Assembly (NCBI RefSeq): GCF_000758665.1
Contig: NZ_CP009285.1
Location: 5,456,001-5,520,000, forward strand
Source of the DNA: Paenibacillus borealis
GTDB lineage: Bacteria > Bacillota > Bacilli > Paenibacillales > Paenibacillaceae
Direction: 5' to 3'
Length of the DNA stretch: 64,000 nt
A program made the translations under genes and the position numbers. Positions 24,960-32,917 of the stretch are shown here, in pieces. A model generated the notes under the pieces. The model saw only the letters and a program-made list of their open reading frames with translations, was not told the origin of the DNA and made no database searches. How positions within the stretch are numbered: the stretch's first letter is position 1; the number at the start of each line of letters is the position of its first letter.

Positions 24960-25529
24960 GTGGCACAGTTGTTTTTCAAGTATGGGGCAATGAATAGCGG
25001 CAAATCCATTGAGATTCTCAAGGTTGCGCATAATTACGAGGAGCAGGGCAAGTCGGTACTCATCTTCACTCCATCCCTTGACGACCGGGACGAAGTCGGT
25101 TATATCTCCTCCCGGATCGGACTGCGCAAGCAGGCCATCCCTATCGACGAGAATACAGATATCTACAGCATTGTCAGCAGTAATCTGCCTAAGCCTCACT
25201 GTGTGCTGATAGACGAGTGCCAGTTCCTGACTAAAGACTGCATTCTCCAGCTCGTGCGCATTGTTGATGAGCTCGGCATTCCGGTCATGGCCTTCGGCCT
25301 CAAAAATGATTTCCAGAACAATCTGTTCGAAGGCAGCAAATATATGCTGATCTACGCCGACAAGATTGAAGAAATGAAGACCATCTGCTGGTTCTGCGAG
25401 CGGAAAGCCACCATGGCCCTGCGGGTTGAGAACGGCAAACCTGTATACAGCGGCAAACAGATTCAGATTGGCGGCAATGAAGCCTATTACCCGGTCTGCC
25501 GTAAATGCCACAAGAATCCTCCATTGTGA
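24960..25529 (+). CDS. tdk: Thymidine kinase
   Basis: 189 residues, type II thymidine kinase. P-loop [11 protein letters not shown] at residues 5-15, Walker-B-like VLIDECQFL, and zinc-site cysteines in ICWFCERKA and VCRKCH. It phosphorylates thymidine to dTMP with ATP (salvage). The frame also has ATG at 24954, only 3 nt after AAAGGA; GTG 24960 has proper spacing and gives the family's usual MAQLFF start. A minus-strand frame over this gene is an antisense artefact. Confidence 0.93.
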   Translation: MAQLFFKYGAMNSGKSIEILKVAHNYEEQGKSVLIFTPSLDDRDEVGYISSRIGLRKQAIPIDENTDIYSIVSSNLPKPHCVLIDECQFLTKDCILQLVRIVDELGIPVMAFGLKNDFQNNLFEGSKYMLIYADKIEEMKTICWFCERKATMALRVENGKPVYSGKQIQIGGNEAYYPVCRKCHKNPPL

Positions 25530-25554
25530 TAAGACCATAATTAGTATTTAAACC

Positions 25555-25595
25555 AAAAAGCATCCCAGCCCTCTCAGGCCGGAATGCTTTTTTTT
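25555..25595 (+). terminator. Terminator of thymidine kinase gene
   Basis: AAAAAGCATCC pairs with GGAATGCTTTTT with one mismatch; eight T follow. Confidence 0.75.
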
Positions 25596-25609
25596 GCCGG
25601 ATTCGCTAA

Positions 25610-25864
25610 TTAATGAATAGCCTTCAGTGCTCTGTGCTCATCTTCCTTACGGACATACAGATCATGCTGAACCGTAGCACTCCCTCCATAATTAGCACGC
25701 TGGGCGGTTGCTTTCATTCCGCCGTTAATTCTCGAGCGGTGCCGTACTCCTGCCGCCGTCAAAAGACCCTTAATCTTAAAATATTGTCCCTGATCAAAAG
25801 TGGTATACACTAATGTGCGTTCTCTCGGAATGAAGAAATGCCAGATGCCTTTTAGCAAGCTCAT
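25610..25864 (-). CDS. DUF2007-like small protein
   Basis: 84 residues. The pattern LVYTTFDQGQYFKIKGLLTA followed by QHDLYVRKEDEHRALKAI resembles the DUF2007/'putative signal transducing' fold, a ferredoxin-like domain with short beta strands and a terminal helix. The first residues (LLKGIWHFFI) are hydrophobic and may be a membrane-proximal anchor. AGGAGGGGAG precedes ATG 25864. Function unknown. Confidence 0.55.
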   Translation of the reverse strand: MSLLKGIWHFFIPRERTLVYTTFDQGQYFKIKGLLTAAGVRHRSRINGGMKATAQRANYGGSATVQHDLYVRKEDEHRALKAIH

Positions 25865-25895
25865 AAGCGCTCCCCTCCTGTCTAATTACAGCACT

Positions 25896-26414
25896 TTAGT
25901 TCAAGTAACGTTCATGAAGGATCCGCAGATGATGCAGCTCATGTCCGATAATGAGGCAGGTCTGCGCTCTAACCGACATGGCTACGCCACCGAAGCTGCC
26001 AGTGCGTGTATAGGAATCCTCCGGCAGACTATCCAGCAGCGCCAGGGTGGACTCCCGGACGATCCGGTAATGCGTGATCATCTCCTCCAGCGAGAAGCGG
26101 TCGAATCCGCCAGCAGCAGCATAATCATTCTCTTCATAGCCGGGCAGCGGCGCCTGCTCTCCTCTGGCAAAACAAAGCAGACGGTAGGACATAATCCGGT
26201 CGTTATCCGTCAGATGCCCTATCATTTCTTTGATGCTCCACTTCCCTGGTGCATACCGGTATGCGCCTTGCTCCTCCGTAAGTCCGTCAAGCAGAGCCAA
26301 TACTTGCTGCGTCTGCTCTCTTAGAATGACCCTCAAATCTCCTTCCGGCGGCACCAAAGTAATATATCTGGACTGGAATTCGGTGTATTCTCCCTGCTCT
26401 GGACGCTCAATCAT
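25896..26414 (-). CDS. DinB-superfamily protein
   Basis: 172 residues, DinB/YfiT four-helix fold. Putative metal ligands appear in KEMIGHLTDNDR (His) and IIGHELHHLRILHERY (His pair) in the final helix; YAPGKWSIKEM is the typical early motif. Members are metal-dependent, often thiol transferases, but many have no known substrate. GAGAGGAG points to ATG 26414 rather than the ATG 24 nt upstream. It lies just left of the AT-rich Agr-like island and is divergent from it. Confidence 0.8.
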   Translation of the reverse strand: MIERPEQGEYTEFQSRYITLVPPEGDLRVILREQTQQVLALLDGLTEEQGAYRYAPGKWSIKEMIGHLTDNDRIMSYRLLCFARGEQAPLPGYEENDYAAAGGFDRFSLEEMITHYRIVRESTLALLDSLPEDSYTRTGSFGGVAMSVRAQTCLIIGHELHHLRILHERYLN

Positions 26415-26475
26415 GGTAAAACTCCTCTCAAAATACATTTTTTAAGAAATATTTGCCGGAAAGTGTCAAAACCTG

Positions 26476-26504
26476 TTGTTGCATTTTATCCTATTATGTA
26501 TAAT
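26476..26504 (+). promoter_or_regulatory. Sigma-A-type promoter of the Agr-like cassette
   Basis: TTGTTG (26476-26481), exactly 17 nt, TATAAT (26499-26504), 43 nt before the first ATG. It could drive all four genes. I could not find a convincing LytTR direct-repeat box next to it. Confidence 0.65.
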
Positions 26505-26546
26505 ATCACCAGGATGAATAGTTAATCTATCTTTGGGAGTGTAGGC

Positions 26547-27215
26547 ATGCTGGATTTTGTGCTATATATGGTATTTTCCATACTTGAGACATCTGCAATG
26601 TTTTATTTAGCCTTCAAGGTTTTTAAGATTGACTTGTATCCCAAAGAAATGTTATTTGCTGGCGCCCTTATGGCATTTGTGTCGTATGTTCTCCGTAATG
26701 ATTATGGGCTGATACTTACCGATGTAGCTATTCAATATCTGTTAACTTTCTGCTTTTTATGGCTTTTGTTTCGAATTCATATTTTTTATGCTGCTATTAT
26801 GACAGGATTAACATATTTATCATATATGCTCATTCAATCCACATGCTATTTTCTTATGAGATTAACAGGTTTATACTCTATTGAATTTCCCTTTTTGACC
26901 GTTGGTGTTTATATTCTTCAAATGATCTCTGTCGTACTTACAATCATTATTGGTTTTAATATCGGTAAACATAGAAAAGGATTCGATTTTGTACCTGACA
27001 AACAAAACGTCAAAGTAAAAATAGCCCTTCGTGAAATCAAAATTTTCATCCTAAGTGCGCCTGCTATATTCATCGTTATATTAATGTTAATCCTAACACA
27101 AAGATATTCACAGTATTTCTTCCTGATGCCTATGCTTTATGGCATTTTGCTTTATGCCTACCTATATCTTTCATATAAAAAGGATCGAACCGACGATGAA
27201 TTTATTAGCCTATAG
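26547..27215 (+). CDS. AgrC-sensor-like multi-TM protein without a kinase domain
   Basis: 222 residues, about six or seven hydrophobic segments covering almost the whole length (FVLYMVFSILETSAMFYLAF at the start, LMPMLYGILLYAYLYL at the end), then a short charged tail KKDRTDDEFISL. Size and helix spacing resemble the N-terminal sensor half of AgrC-type histidine kinases, but the protein stops where the dimerisation and kinase domains would begin. Next come AgrB, AgrD and a LytTR protein, overlapping or closely spaced. It may be the receptor of the peptide, or a membrane inhibitor of the LytTR protein. The AgrC relation is inference. The DNA is AT-rich compared with its neighbours. Confidence 0.6.
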   Translation: MLDFVLYMVFSILETSAMFYLAFKVFKIDLYPKEMLFAGALMAFVSYVLRNDYGLILTDVAIQYLLTFCFLWLLFRIHIFYAAIMTGLTYLSYMLIQSTCYFLMRLTGLYSIEFPFLTVGVYILQMISVVLTIIIGFNIGKHRKGFDFVPDKQNVKVKIALREIKIFILSAPAIFIVILMLILTQRYSQYFFLMPMLYGILLYAYLYLSYKKDRTDDEFISL

Positions 27216-27720
27216 AATTGCAAGGGCAATAAAGAATGCAAATCCTGAGGAAACCCATTCTGTCGAAGTCATGCAGTATTCACTAGGCATTATTATAAAC
27301 ACACTGTTAATCATAGTTGGCACAGCTGTAATAGGTTTTATTTCAGGATCATTTGCTGAATGCATGACTTTTCTACTGTGTTTCTCGATATTACGCCTCA
27401 CTTCTGGCGGTTTTCATTTAAAAACAGCTATGGCTTGTAATATTGTTACTATTTTATTAAGCACCTTACTGCCCTCTTTAATTACCTTTTCAGATTCAAC
27501 CCTTTGGATTGCTAACATAATCAGTTTGATCATTATTATTATATTTGCTCCAAACCCGGACAAAAACGCTAGAATTCCCACTTCTATATATCCTTTATTG
27601 AAGTTGGTTTCTATATTAATGATTTCCTCTAATTTCTTCCTTCAATCAGCTGTAATCGGATTGGCATTTACAGTCCAATCATTAACAGTAATTCCTTGGA
27701 CAAGGAGGAGAATACATTGA
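27196..27720 (+). CDS. agrB: AgrB-family peptide-processing protease
   Basis: 174 residues. The catalytic motif LRLTSGGFHLKTAMAC has H74 and C81 seven residues apart, exactly as H77/C84 of S. aureus AgrB; hydrophobic helices follow to the C-terminus. AgrB cuts the AgrD precursor on its C-terminal side and cyclises it. ATG 27196 lies inside the end of the previous gene (20-nt overlap) behind AAAAGGAT. Its TGA overlaps the TTG of agrD. The short C-terminal tail WTRRRIH is basic. Confidence 0.85.
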   Translation: MNLLAYRIARAIKNANPEETHSVEVMQYSLGIIINTLLIIVGTAVIGFISGSFAECMTFLLCFSILRLTSGGFHLKTAMACNIVTILLSTLLPSLITFSDSTLWIANIISLIIIIIFAPNPDKNARIPTSIYPLLKLVSILMISSNFFLQSAVIGLAFTVQSLTVIPWTRRRIH

Positions 27721-27836
27721 AAAAAGCTATCGCTAAACAAGTTTCAGCCGCTCTTGCCGGATCTGCACGTTTCTTTGTTTCAATTATGAAGCCAGCCTTC
27801 CATAGCCCAGAAGCACCCAAAGAATTGCGCAAGTAA
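27717..27836 (+). CDS. agrD: AgrD-like autoinducer precursor lacking cysteine
   Basis: 39 residues, too short for automatic calling. A basic amphipathic leader MKKAIAKQVSAALAGSARFF is followed by VSIMKPAFH and the acidic/proline tail SPEAPKELRK, whose PKEL matches the conserved AgrD C-terminus. There is no Cys; Ser22 is the only good ring nucleophile, so the product would be a lactone (as in the Ser-type peptides of some staphylococci) or linear. TTG start at 27717, supported by AAGGAGGAG and overlapping the agrB stop. Confidence 0.75.
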   Translation: MKKAIAKQVSAALAGSARFFVSIMKPAFHSPEAPKELRK

Positions 27837-27857
27837 TCAAACAAGGATGGGGAAAAC

Positions 27858-28190
27858 ATGCGTGTCTTACTAAACGACGGCTCCTCCCGGAGTATCCGGG
27901 AGGAGGATATATTGTATTTCTCAAACCATAAGAATACAATATTCGTCCATACGAAAGAAGGCGAATTTGTTCTCCCCACCACTCTTTCCGATTTATACGC
28001 AGCATACGGGAGTACCGGCTTTGAACGTCTTGACCGCAGTAATGTAGTCAACATCGGCAATATTGACGGTTATGATCCGGAACGGAAGATCGTTCTGTTC
28101 AATCAAGGAGAACAATTTGCTACCGTATCAGAATCCAATGAAGCACGCATTAGAAGATTTTTAGCCTCTCGGAAGAATGATACACCTTAA
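27858..28190 (+). CDS. Stand-alone LytTR DNA-binding regulator
   Basis: 110 residues, a LytTR domain only: EEDILYFSNHKNTIFVHTKE, VLPTTLSDLYAAYGSTGFER, LDRSNVVNIGNIDGYDPERK and a final strand with a charged tail. GFERLDRSNVVN corresponds to the F-x-R-x-H-R-S-x-x-V-N signature with D in place of the usual H. No receiver domain or phospho-acceptor is present, so control must be through expression or protein contact, not phosphorylation. AAGGATGGGG precedes the ATG. It is the last gene of the Agr-like cassette, before a strong terminator. Confidence 0.8.
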   Translation: MRVLLNDGSSRSIREEDILYFSNHKNTIFVHTKEGEFVLPTTLSDLYAAYGSTGFERLDRSNVVNIGNIDGYDPERKIVLFNQGEQFATVSESNEARIRRFLASRKNDTP

Positions 28191-28216
28191 ACACAGAAGA
28201 ATAGAAACATCCCCAC

Positions 28217-28249
28217 TTCCCGGTGCCCAATGGCTACCGGGATTTTTTT
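28217..28249 (+). terminator. Terminator of the Agr-like cassette
   Basis: TCCCGGT...ACCGGGA stem followed by TTTTTTT at 28243-28249. Confidence 0.85.
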
Positions 28250-28452
28250 CCCTCCGATAAATTCAATTCAAATTCTCATTCGAACCAAAGTCAATCATTA
28301 TCCCATATTACCCATCTTTTGTAAAGGTGAATTCAGAGGGCGAATGACAGCAGACGGATTAGCTTCCAAATGGTACCATTTTAATAGATTCGCAAATATA
28401 TGAAACATTTTACTTATTCGCTCGCACTCTCAACTACAGATGGAGGAAACTA

Positions 28453-28632
28453 ATGGAATATTATTTTCATCCTTCTCCGCGCCCCTCATCACTTGAGCTA
28501 TTGTCTGACGAACAATTAATTAACATCTATGAATTGGCGCTGGAAGCCAAAGCTTCAGCTGATTTTGTCGACATCATCAGAAATGTCCTCTCTGGCCGAA
28601 ATCTGTTAGGCTCAGATCATTATGATGCCTAA
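28453..28632 (+). CDS. sda: Sda-like inhibitor of sporulation histidine kinases
   Basis: 59 residues, translated directly. After a 17-residue N-terminal extension, LSDEQLINIYELALEAKASA then DFVDIIRNVLSGRNL matches B. subtilis Sda ([35 protein letters not shown]). Sda binds the DHp domain of KinA and blocks phosphorelay start when replication is disturbed. GGAGG lies 6 nt before ATG 28453. The extension is absent from the 46-residue B. subtilis protein. A TTATCCCATA sequence at about 28298 is only a poor match to the DnaA boxes that control sda in Bacillus. Confidence 0.8.
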   Translation: MEYYFHPSPRPSSLELLSDEQLINIYELALEAKASADFVDIIRNVLSGRNLLGSDHYDA

Positions 28633-28674
28633 TCCCTATTAATAAGCCCTCCTATACAGCCATCCTGATCATTG

Positions 28675-28717
28675 GTATATTGACCCGGCCTGCCGGGCAA
28701 TATACTTTTTTGTCATT
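28675..28717 (+). terminator. Terminator of sda
   Basis: GTATATTG-a-CCCGGC pairs with GCCGGG-CAATATAC, followed by TTTTTTG. Confidence 0.8.
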
Positions 28718-28824
28718 TTATTATAATTAAATTTTAATTTTTTAATTTCAATTTCAATATCTTTCCTATATAATATTCTTTGTGTTTGTTACCTAACTTA
28801 ACAACAGAAGGGATGAAAGATTGC

Positions 28825-31452
28825 ATGAGGCATAATTTTCAGCACTTATTGCACAAAACCGTTCTATCTTCACTCGTAATTTCTATGACCGCATTGCCAT
28901 TCAGTGGAATGTTCGCGGCAGCTGCGCCGGCTGACTCCACAATGAAGCTGCGCATCATGGAGACTACAGATATCCACACCAACCTGCTCCCGTATGACTA
29001 TTACAAGAGTGCCACATCCCTTACCGTCGGACTGGCCCGTACCGCGAACCTGGTGAAGGAAGCCCGCCAAGAGGCTGGCAATACGCTGCTGGTAGATAAC
29101 GGGGACCTTATCCAGGGTACACCTCTAGGAACTTACAAAGCGCTTGTGAACCCTATTAAGGGCACTGAAATTCACCCTGTCTATAAAGCGATGAACCTGA
29201 TGGGGTACGATGTGGCCACCTTCGGTAATCATGAATTCAACTATGGTCTGGATTATCTGGATCAGGCGATCAAGGGTGCCAATTTCCCTTATATTAACGC
29301 CAATGTATATGTAGATGACAAAGACAGCAATCCGGATAACGATGTTAACAAATACAGCCCTTATCAGATTATTACTAAATCGTATAAAGATGAAGCCGGC
29401 AACGTGCAGACACTGAAGATTGGTGTGCTCGGGCTTGTAACTCCGCAAATTACCGAATGGGACAAGAGCAATCTGGAAGGCAAAGTTATCACTAAGGATA
29501 TCGTAACCACTGCCGAGAAATTCATCCCGCAGATGCGCGCAGCCGGTGCGGATCTGATTATCGCCATGACCCACTCCGGATTTAACGGCAGCGCCGAAGC
29601 TTACGTGAAGGCAGAGGATGCTATTTTCCCGCTGAGCAAGGTTGCCGGTATTGATGCAATTACCTTCTCTCATACGCATAAAGTATTCCCTGCAGCAGAT
29701 GAGAAGTCGCTGGATGCCCTCTTCAAGGATGCTTCCGGCAAAGTATTGCCTGGCGTCGACAATGCCAAAGGAACCATCAACGGTGTCCCTGCGGTACAGG
29801 CCGGCTACGGCGGCAGCAACCTGGGTCTGATCGATCTGACTCTGGAAAAAACAGACGGCAAGTGGAAGGTCGCTTCCTCGCAATCCTCCACCAAAGCCAT
29901 CTATGATGCCGTTGCCAAAAAATCTACGGTAGACGTGGATCAGGCCATTGTGGATGCCGTGCAGGCCGATCATGAAGCAACGATTGCCTATGCGAACAGT
30001 CCAATTGGTACAACTACTGCACCGATCTACAGCTACTTCGGCCTGGTTCAGGATGATCCATCCGTACAGATCGTTACCACTGCGCAGAAGCAGTATGTGG
30101 AGAATTACATCAAAGCTAATCTTCCGCAATATGCAGACATCCCGGTCCTGTCCGTCGGCGCTCCATTCAAGGCCGGACGTAACGGCCCGGAAGAATATAC
30201 AGACATCGCCCAGGGACCACTGGCCATTAAGAGCGCAGGGGATCTGTACCTGTATGACAATACGCTGAAAGCGATTCTGGTGAAGGGCTCTGTCGTCAAA
30301 GAATGGCTGGAAATGTCCGCCGGCAAATTCAATCAGATCGATCCGTCCTCAACAGAAGCGCAGGAGCTGCTCAATTCCTCCTTCGCGGTCTACAACTTCG
30401 ATGTAATCGATGGTGTAACTTATCAGGTAGATGTTACGAAACCAGCCAAATACAAACCGGATGGCACTGTGAATGATGCCTCCTCCAGCCGGATTATCAA
30501 TTTGCAATATAACGGCAAAGCGATTGATCCGAATCAGGATTTCATCATGGCAACCAATAACTACCGCGCAAGCGGCGGCGGCAACTTCCCTGGAGTCAAA
30601 GGCAGCAAATACATCATCGACTCACCGGATGAGAACCGCCAGATCCTGATGGATTATATCACCGCCAGCAAAACCATTAATCCGTCTGCCGACAACAACT
30701 GGTCGATCGCACCCATCTCCGGGAATGTGAAGGTAACCTTCACCTCCTCGCCAAAAGCAGAGACCTATGCCAAAACGACGGACAACATTGCTTATACAGG
30801 TCAAGTGGATGAAAAAGGCTTCGGCGTCTTCACTCTTGACGTGAGTAAAGCTGTAACTCCTTCCCTGCCGGCTGCCGATCCGGTTACGGAACAGCCTGCC
30901 GTTGCGGTATTCAAGGATGTTCCCGTGTCACACTGGGCTGCAGGTTACATCAACAGTCTCGCTGCGGATAAGATCATCTCCGGCAAAACAGCCGATACTT
31001 TTGATCCAAACGGCCTGGTAACCCGTGCTGAATTCGCCAGCTTGCTGACCAAAGCCTTGAAGCTGCAAGTCAGCGTATCTCCAGCCTTCAAAGATGTACC
31101 CGCAGCCGCCTGGTATGCAGGTGCCGTTGCAGCAGCTCATGAGAACAAGCTGGTTAGCGGTGTAACCGCCGATACCTTCGCACCTAATGCCTCCATCACC
31201 CGTGAACAGATGGCGGTAATGGTGAAGCAGGGGCTTGATCTCCGTGCCGGTAAAATCTTGACCGCCATCACAGCTGTCAGCTTCAGCGATTCGGCTTCCA
31301 TCAGCGCCTGGGCGACATCTGCTGTAGCAGTTACTGTCGATAAGAAAATCATCGCCGGACGCACAGATGGCAGCTTCGCCCCTAAGGCTACTGCCACCCG
31401 TGCTGAAGCCGCCAAAGTAATCTCCAGCCTGTTGTTTGCTTCTGTAGAGTAG
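28825..31452 (+). CDS. SLH-anchored 2',3'-cyclic-nucleotide phosphodiesterase / 3'-nucleotidase
   Basis: 875 residues, cell-surface enzyme. Signal peptide to about residue 35 (basic start, hydrophobic core, AAAAPA). Metallophosphoesterase domain with TTDIHTNLLPYDYY, LLVDNGDLIQGTPLG, TFGNHEFNYGLDY and THSGFNG; the DxHTN form is typical of CpdB. A 5'-nucleotidase C-terminal domain follows (NNYRASGGGNFPG for base stacking). Three SLH domains (FKDVPVSHWAAGYI, FKDVPAAAWYAGAV, FSDSASISAWATSA) would tether it to secondary cell-wall polymer. ATG 28825 is preferred; an earlier TTG at 28780 has no ribosome-binding site. Confidence 0.9.
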   Translation: MRHNFQHLLHKTVLSSLVISMTALPFSGMFAAAAPADSTMKLRIMETTDIHTNLLPYDYYKSATSLTVGLARTANLVKEARQEAGNTLLVDNGDLIQGTPLGTYKALVNPIKGTEIHPVYKAMNLMGYDVATFGNHEFNYGLDYLDQAIKGANFPYINANVYVDDKDSNPDNDVNKYSPYQIITKSYKDEAGNVQTLKIGVLGLVTPQITEWDKSNLEGKVITKDIVTTAEKFIPQMRAAGADLIIAMTHSGFNGSAEAYVKAEDAIFPLSKVAGIDAITFSHTHKVFPAADEKSLDALFKDASGKVLPGVDNAKGTINGVPAVQAGYGGSNLGLIDLTLEKTDGKWKVASSQSSTKAIYDAVAKKSTVDVDQAIVDAVQADHEATIAYANSPIGTTTAPIYSYFGLVQDDPSVQIVTTAQKQYVENYIKANLPQYADIPVLSVGAPFKAGRNGPEEYTDIAQGPLAIKSAGDLYLYDNTLKAILVKGSVVKEWLEMSAGKFNQIDPSSTEAQELLNSSFAVYNFDVIDGVTYQVDVTKPAKYKPDGTVNDASSSRIINLQYNGKAIDPNQDFIMATNNYRASGGGNFPGVKGSKYIIDSPDENRQILMDYITASKTINPSADNNWSIAPISGNVKVTFTSSPKAETYAKTTDNIAYTGQVDEKGFGVFTLDVSKAVTPSLPAADPVTEQPAVAVFKDVPVSHWAAGYINSLAADKIISGKTADTFDPNGLVTRAEFASLLTKALKLQVSVSPAFKDVPAAAWYAGAVAAAHENKLVSGVTADTFAPNASITREQMAVMVKQGLDLRAGKILTAITAVSFSDSASISAWATSAVAVTVDKKIIAGRTDGSFAPKATATRAEAAKVISSLLFASVE

Positions 31453-31501
31453 CCATCAGCTGCAAGCGCTGAAAGGCTTCACAGACCAGCCTACACAGAC
31501 G

Positions 31502-31546
31502 CACAAAAGCCATCCTCCACATAAAGTGCGGGGATGGCTTTTGTGT
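31502..31546. terminator. Bidirectional terminator after the nucleotidase gene
   Basis: CACAAAAGCCATCC (31502-31515) and GGATGGCTTTTGTG (31532-31545) form a perfect 14-bp stem between convergent genes. Confidence 0.85.
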
Positions 31547-31560
31547 TAATACGCAAGGAT

Positions 31561-31869
31561 CTACTCGATAAATTCTGTTTTGAAGACATTCTCCAGCTTG
31601 CCGCCGAGTCTCTTCTTAAGCGGAACCTTGATATCACGTCCCAGCTCTTTGAAGAACGTATCCACATCGCATTTCACATTCTGCGCCAGTGCAATGATCG
31701 TACCGTCGCCCACGATGTTCTGGTTCACTTCAAGAGGCACATCCACTTCAATATCGTATTTCTTAGTAAGTGTTTTGATGTATCTTGCAAAGATCTCCAG
31801 CAGCTCATCGTTATTGAAATTCTCGATTGCAGCTTTACCTTTGCTGGTAAACTTCATATTGATTCTCAT
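31561..31869 (-). CDS. Hypothetical protein
   Basis: 102 residues, soluble, Lys- and Asn-rich (MRINMKFTSKGKAAIENFNN). Alternating short strands and helices (EVDVPLEVNQNIVGDGTIIA) suggest a small alpha/beta fold. GGGGA lies before ATG 31869; the ATG at codon 5 is also possible. It follows the XRE regulator gene on the same strand and may share its transcript. Family not recognised. Confidence 0.6.
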   Translation of the reverse strand: MRINMKFTSKGKAAIENFNNDELLEIFARYIKTLTKKYDIEVDVPLEVNQNIVGDGTIIALAQNVKCDVDTFFKELGRDIKVPLKKRLGGKLENVFKTEFIE

Positions 31870-31988
31870 GATTCGTATCCCCTTTTCTGTCTAACCATTT
31901 GTAATTGTTTATGGATCAAGATGAATAGATGGCTGCAAGAAAGGGCAACATTATTCATTTTTGACAACAAGCTGAGCCGGGCCCTTCT

Positions 31989-32648
31989 TCACTTATACAC
32001 ACCCTTGATCTGTTGCACTTTGAACTGGGTGAATTCCTTCAATGACTGGATAACCTGGTCCTGCTCTTCTTCCTTCAGCTCATAAATACATTCGCGCAGC
32101 CACTCTCCGAACAAATAGGCCTGACGGCCTTTGCGGGGCTGTTTACGGAGGCTGTCCAGACTTCCCTCGAATTTATCGTTCAGGACGTCGGTCAGGTTGT
32201 ATTTCTCGATCTTCTCTATTACCATTCCTGCCCCATATTCCGTTTCATAAACGATAACTTCGTCAGAATCAAACGAAACATATGACGTTTCTTTGTCTTC
32301 CTTGGCCCGGAACTCCTTCAGCTTGTTAAACGCCGTTTCATAGATGTAATCCTGGGACTGATTATGCTGCGGCAGCTTGTAGCCCTGCTTGAGCGTCTTA
32401 ATGTATTCAATGTCAGGCATGTAATCCGCCAAATGATACATCCGGTTCTTAAGATCTCCTCCGAGCGCCTCAATGATCTTGTCCAGGTTATCTTTAAGCG
32501 GAATACTCTCTCCCCGTTCAATCTTGCTAAGCTGTGAATAGCTGATGCCGCTCTTCTCTTCAAGCCCTCGTAAGGTCAAACCCCGGGCTTTGCGGAAGTG
32601 CCGGATGAAATTCCCCAGCTCATCGGGATAGTTATCGAAATCGTTCAT
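31989..32648 (-). CDS. XRE-family transcriptional regulator with C-terminal sensor-like domain
   Basis: 219 residues. N-terminal HTH at about 10-70: FIRHFRKARGLTLRGLEEKS, GISYSQLSKIERGESIPLKD. The remainder (about 95-219) is a charged alpha/beta domain with no recognised ligand motif. AGAGGTGG points to ATG 32648. Inverted repeats just upstream (32673-32695) suggest autoregulation. Its regulon is not evident beyond the small gene downstream. Confidence 0.78.
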   Translation of the reverse strand: MNDFDNYPDELGNFIRHFRKARGLTLRGLEEKSGISYSQLSKIERGESIPLKDNLDKIIEALGGDLKNRMYHLADYMPDIEYIKTLKQGYKLPQHNQSQDYIYETAFNKLKEFRAKEDKETSYVSFDSDEVIVYETEYGAGMVIEKIEKYNLTDVLNDKFEGSLDSLRKQPRKGRQAYLFGEWLRECIYELKEEEQDQVIQSLKEFTQFKVQQIKGVYK

Positions 32649-32672
32649 AGGAGCCACCTCTACCTATATCAT

Positions 32673-32712
32673 AACACAAGATAACAATTTGTGTTTCATT
32701 ATAACAATTGTT
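32673..32712. promoter_or_regulatory. Operator-like inverted repeats before the XRE gene
   Basis: AACACAA (32673-32679) and TTGTGTT (32689-32695) are perfect inverted copies; AACAATTGTT (32703-32712) is a second palindrome. Probable binding sites for the adjacent regulator. Confidence 0.5.
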
Positions 32713-32917
32713 TGTGTAAATTCTTTAGGCAGAATCGTTAAAATTTGCATTATTAACGCTTCTGAGCGGCTATTCTTCAGGTTAAACCTTCTCCAAATGT
32801 AGGTAATTCCCATAATTGAGAACGGATCCGGATTGATTTCCTTATTCTCTCAAATGCAGCGCAATATTATCCGATAAAGTCTAATGTAAAATCAAAATCA
32901 CTACTGGAGGAATTATC

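Noticed and set aside
24897..25538. 213-residue minus-strand reading frame across thymidine kinase
   Set aside because: It is antisense to a gene with intact P-loop and zinc motifs; its own protein shows no family features.
29125..30129. 334-residue minus-strand frame inside the nucleotidase gene
   Set aside because: Shadow of the plus-strand metallophosphoesterase, which has a signal peptide and SLH domains.
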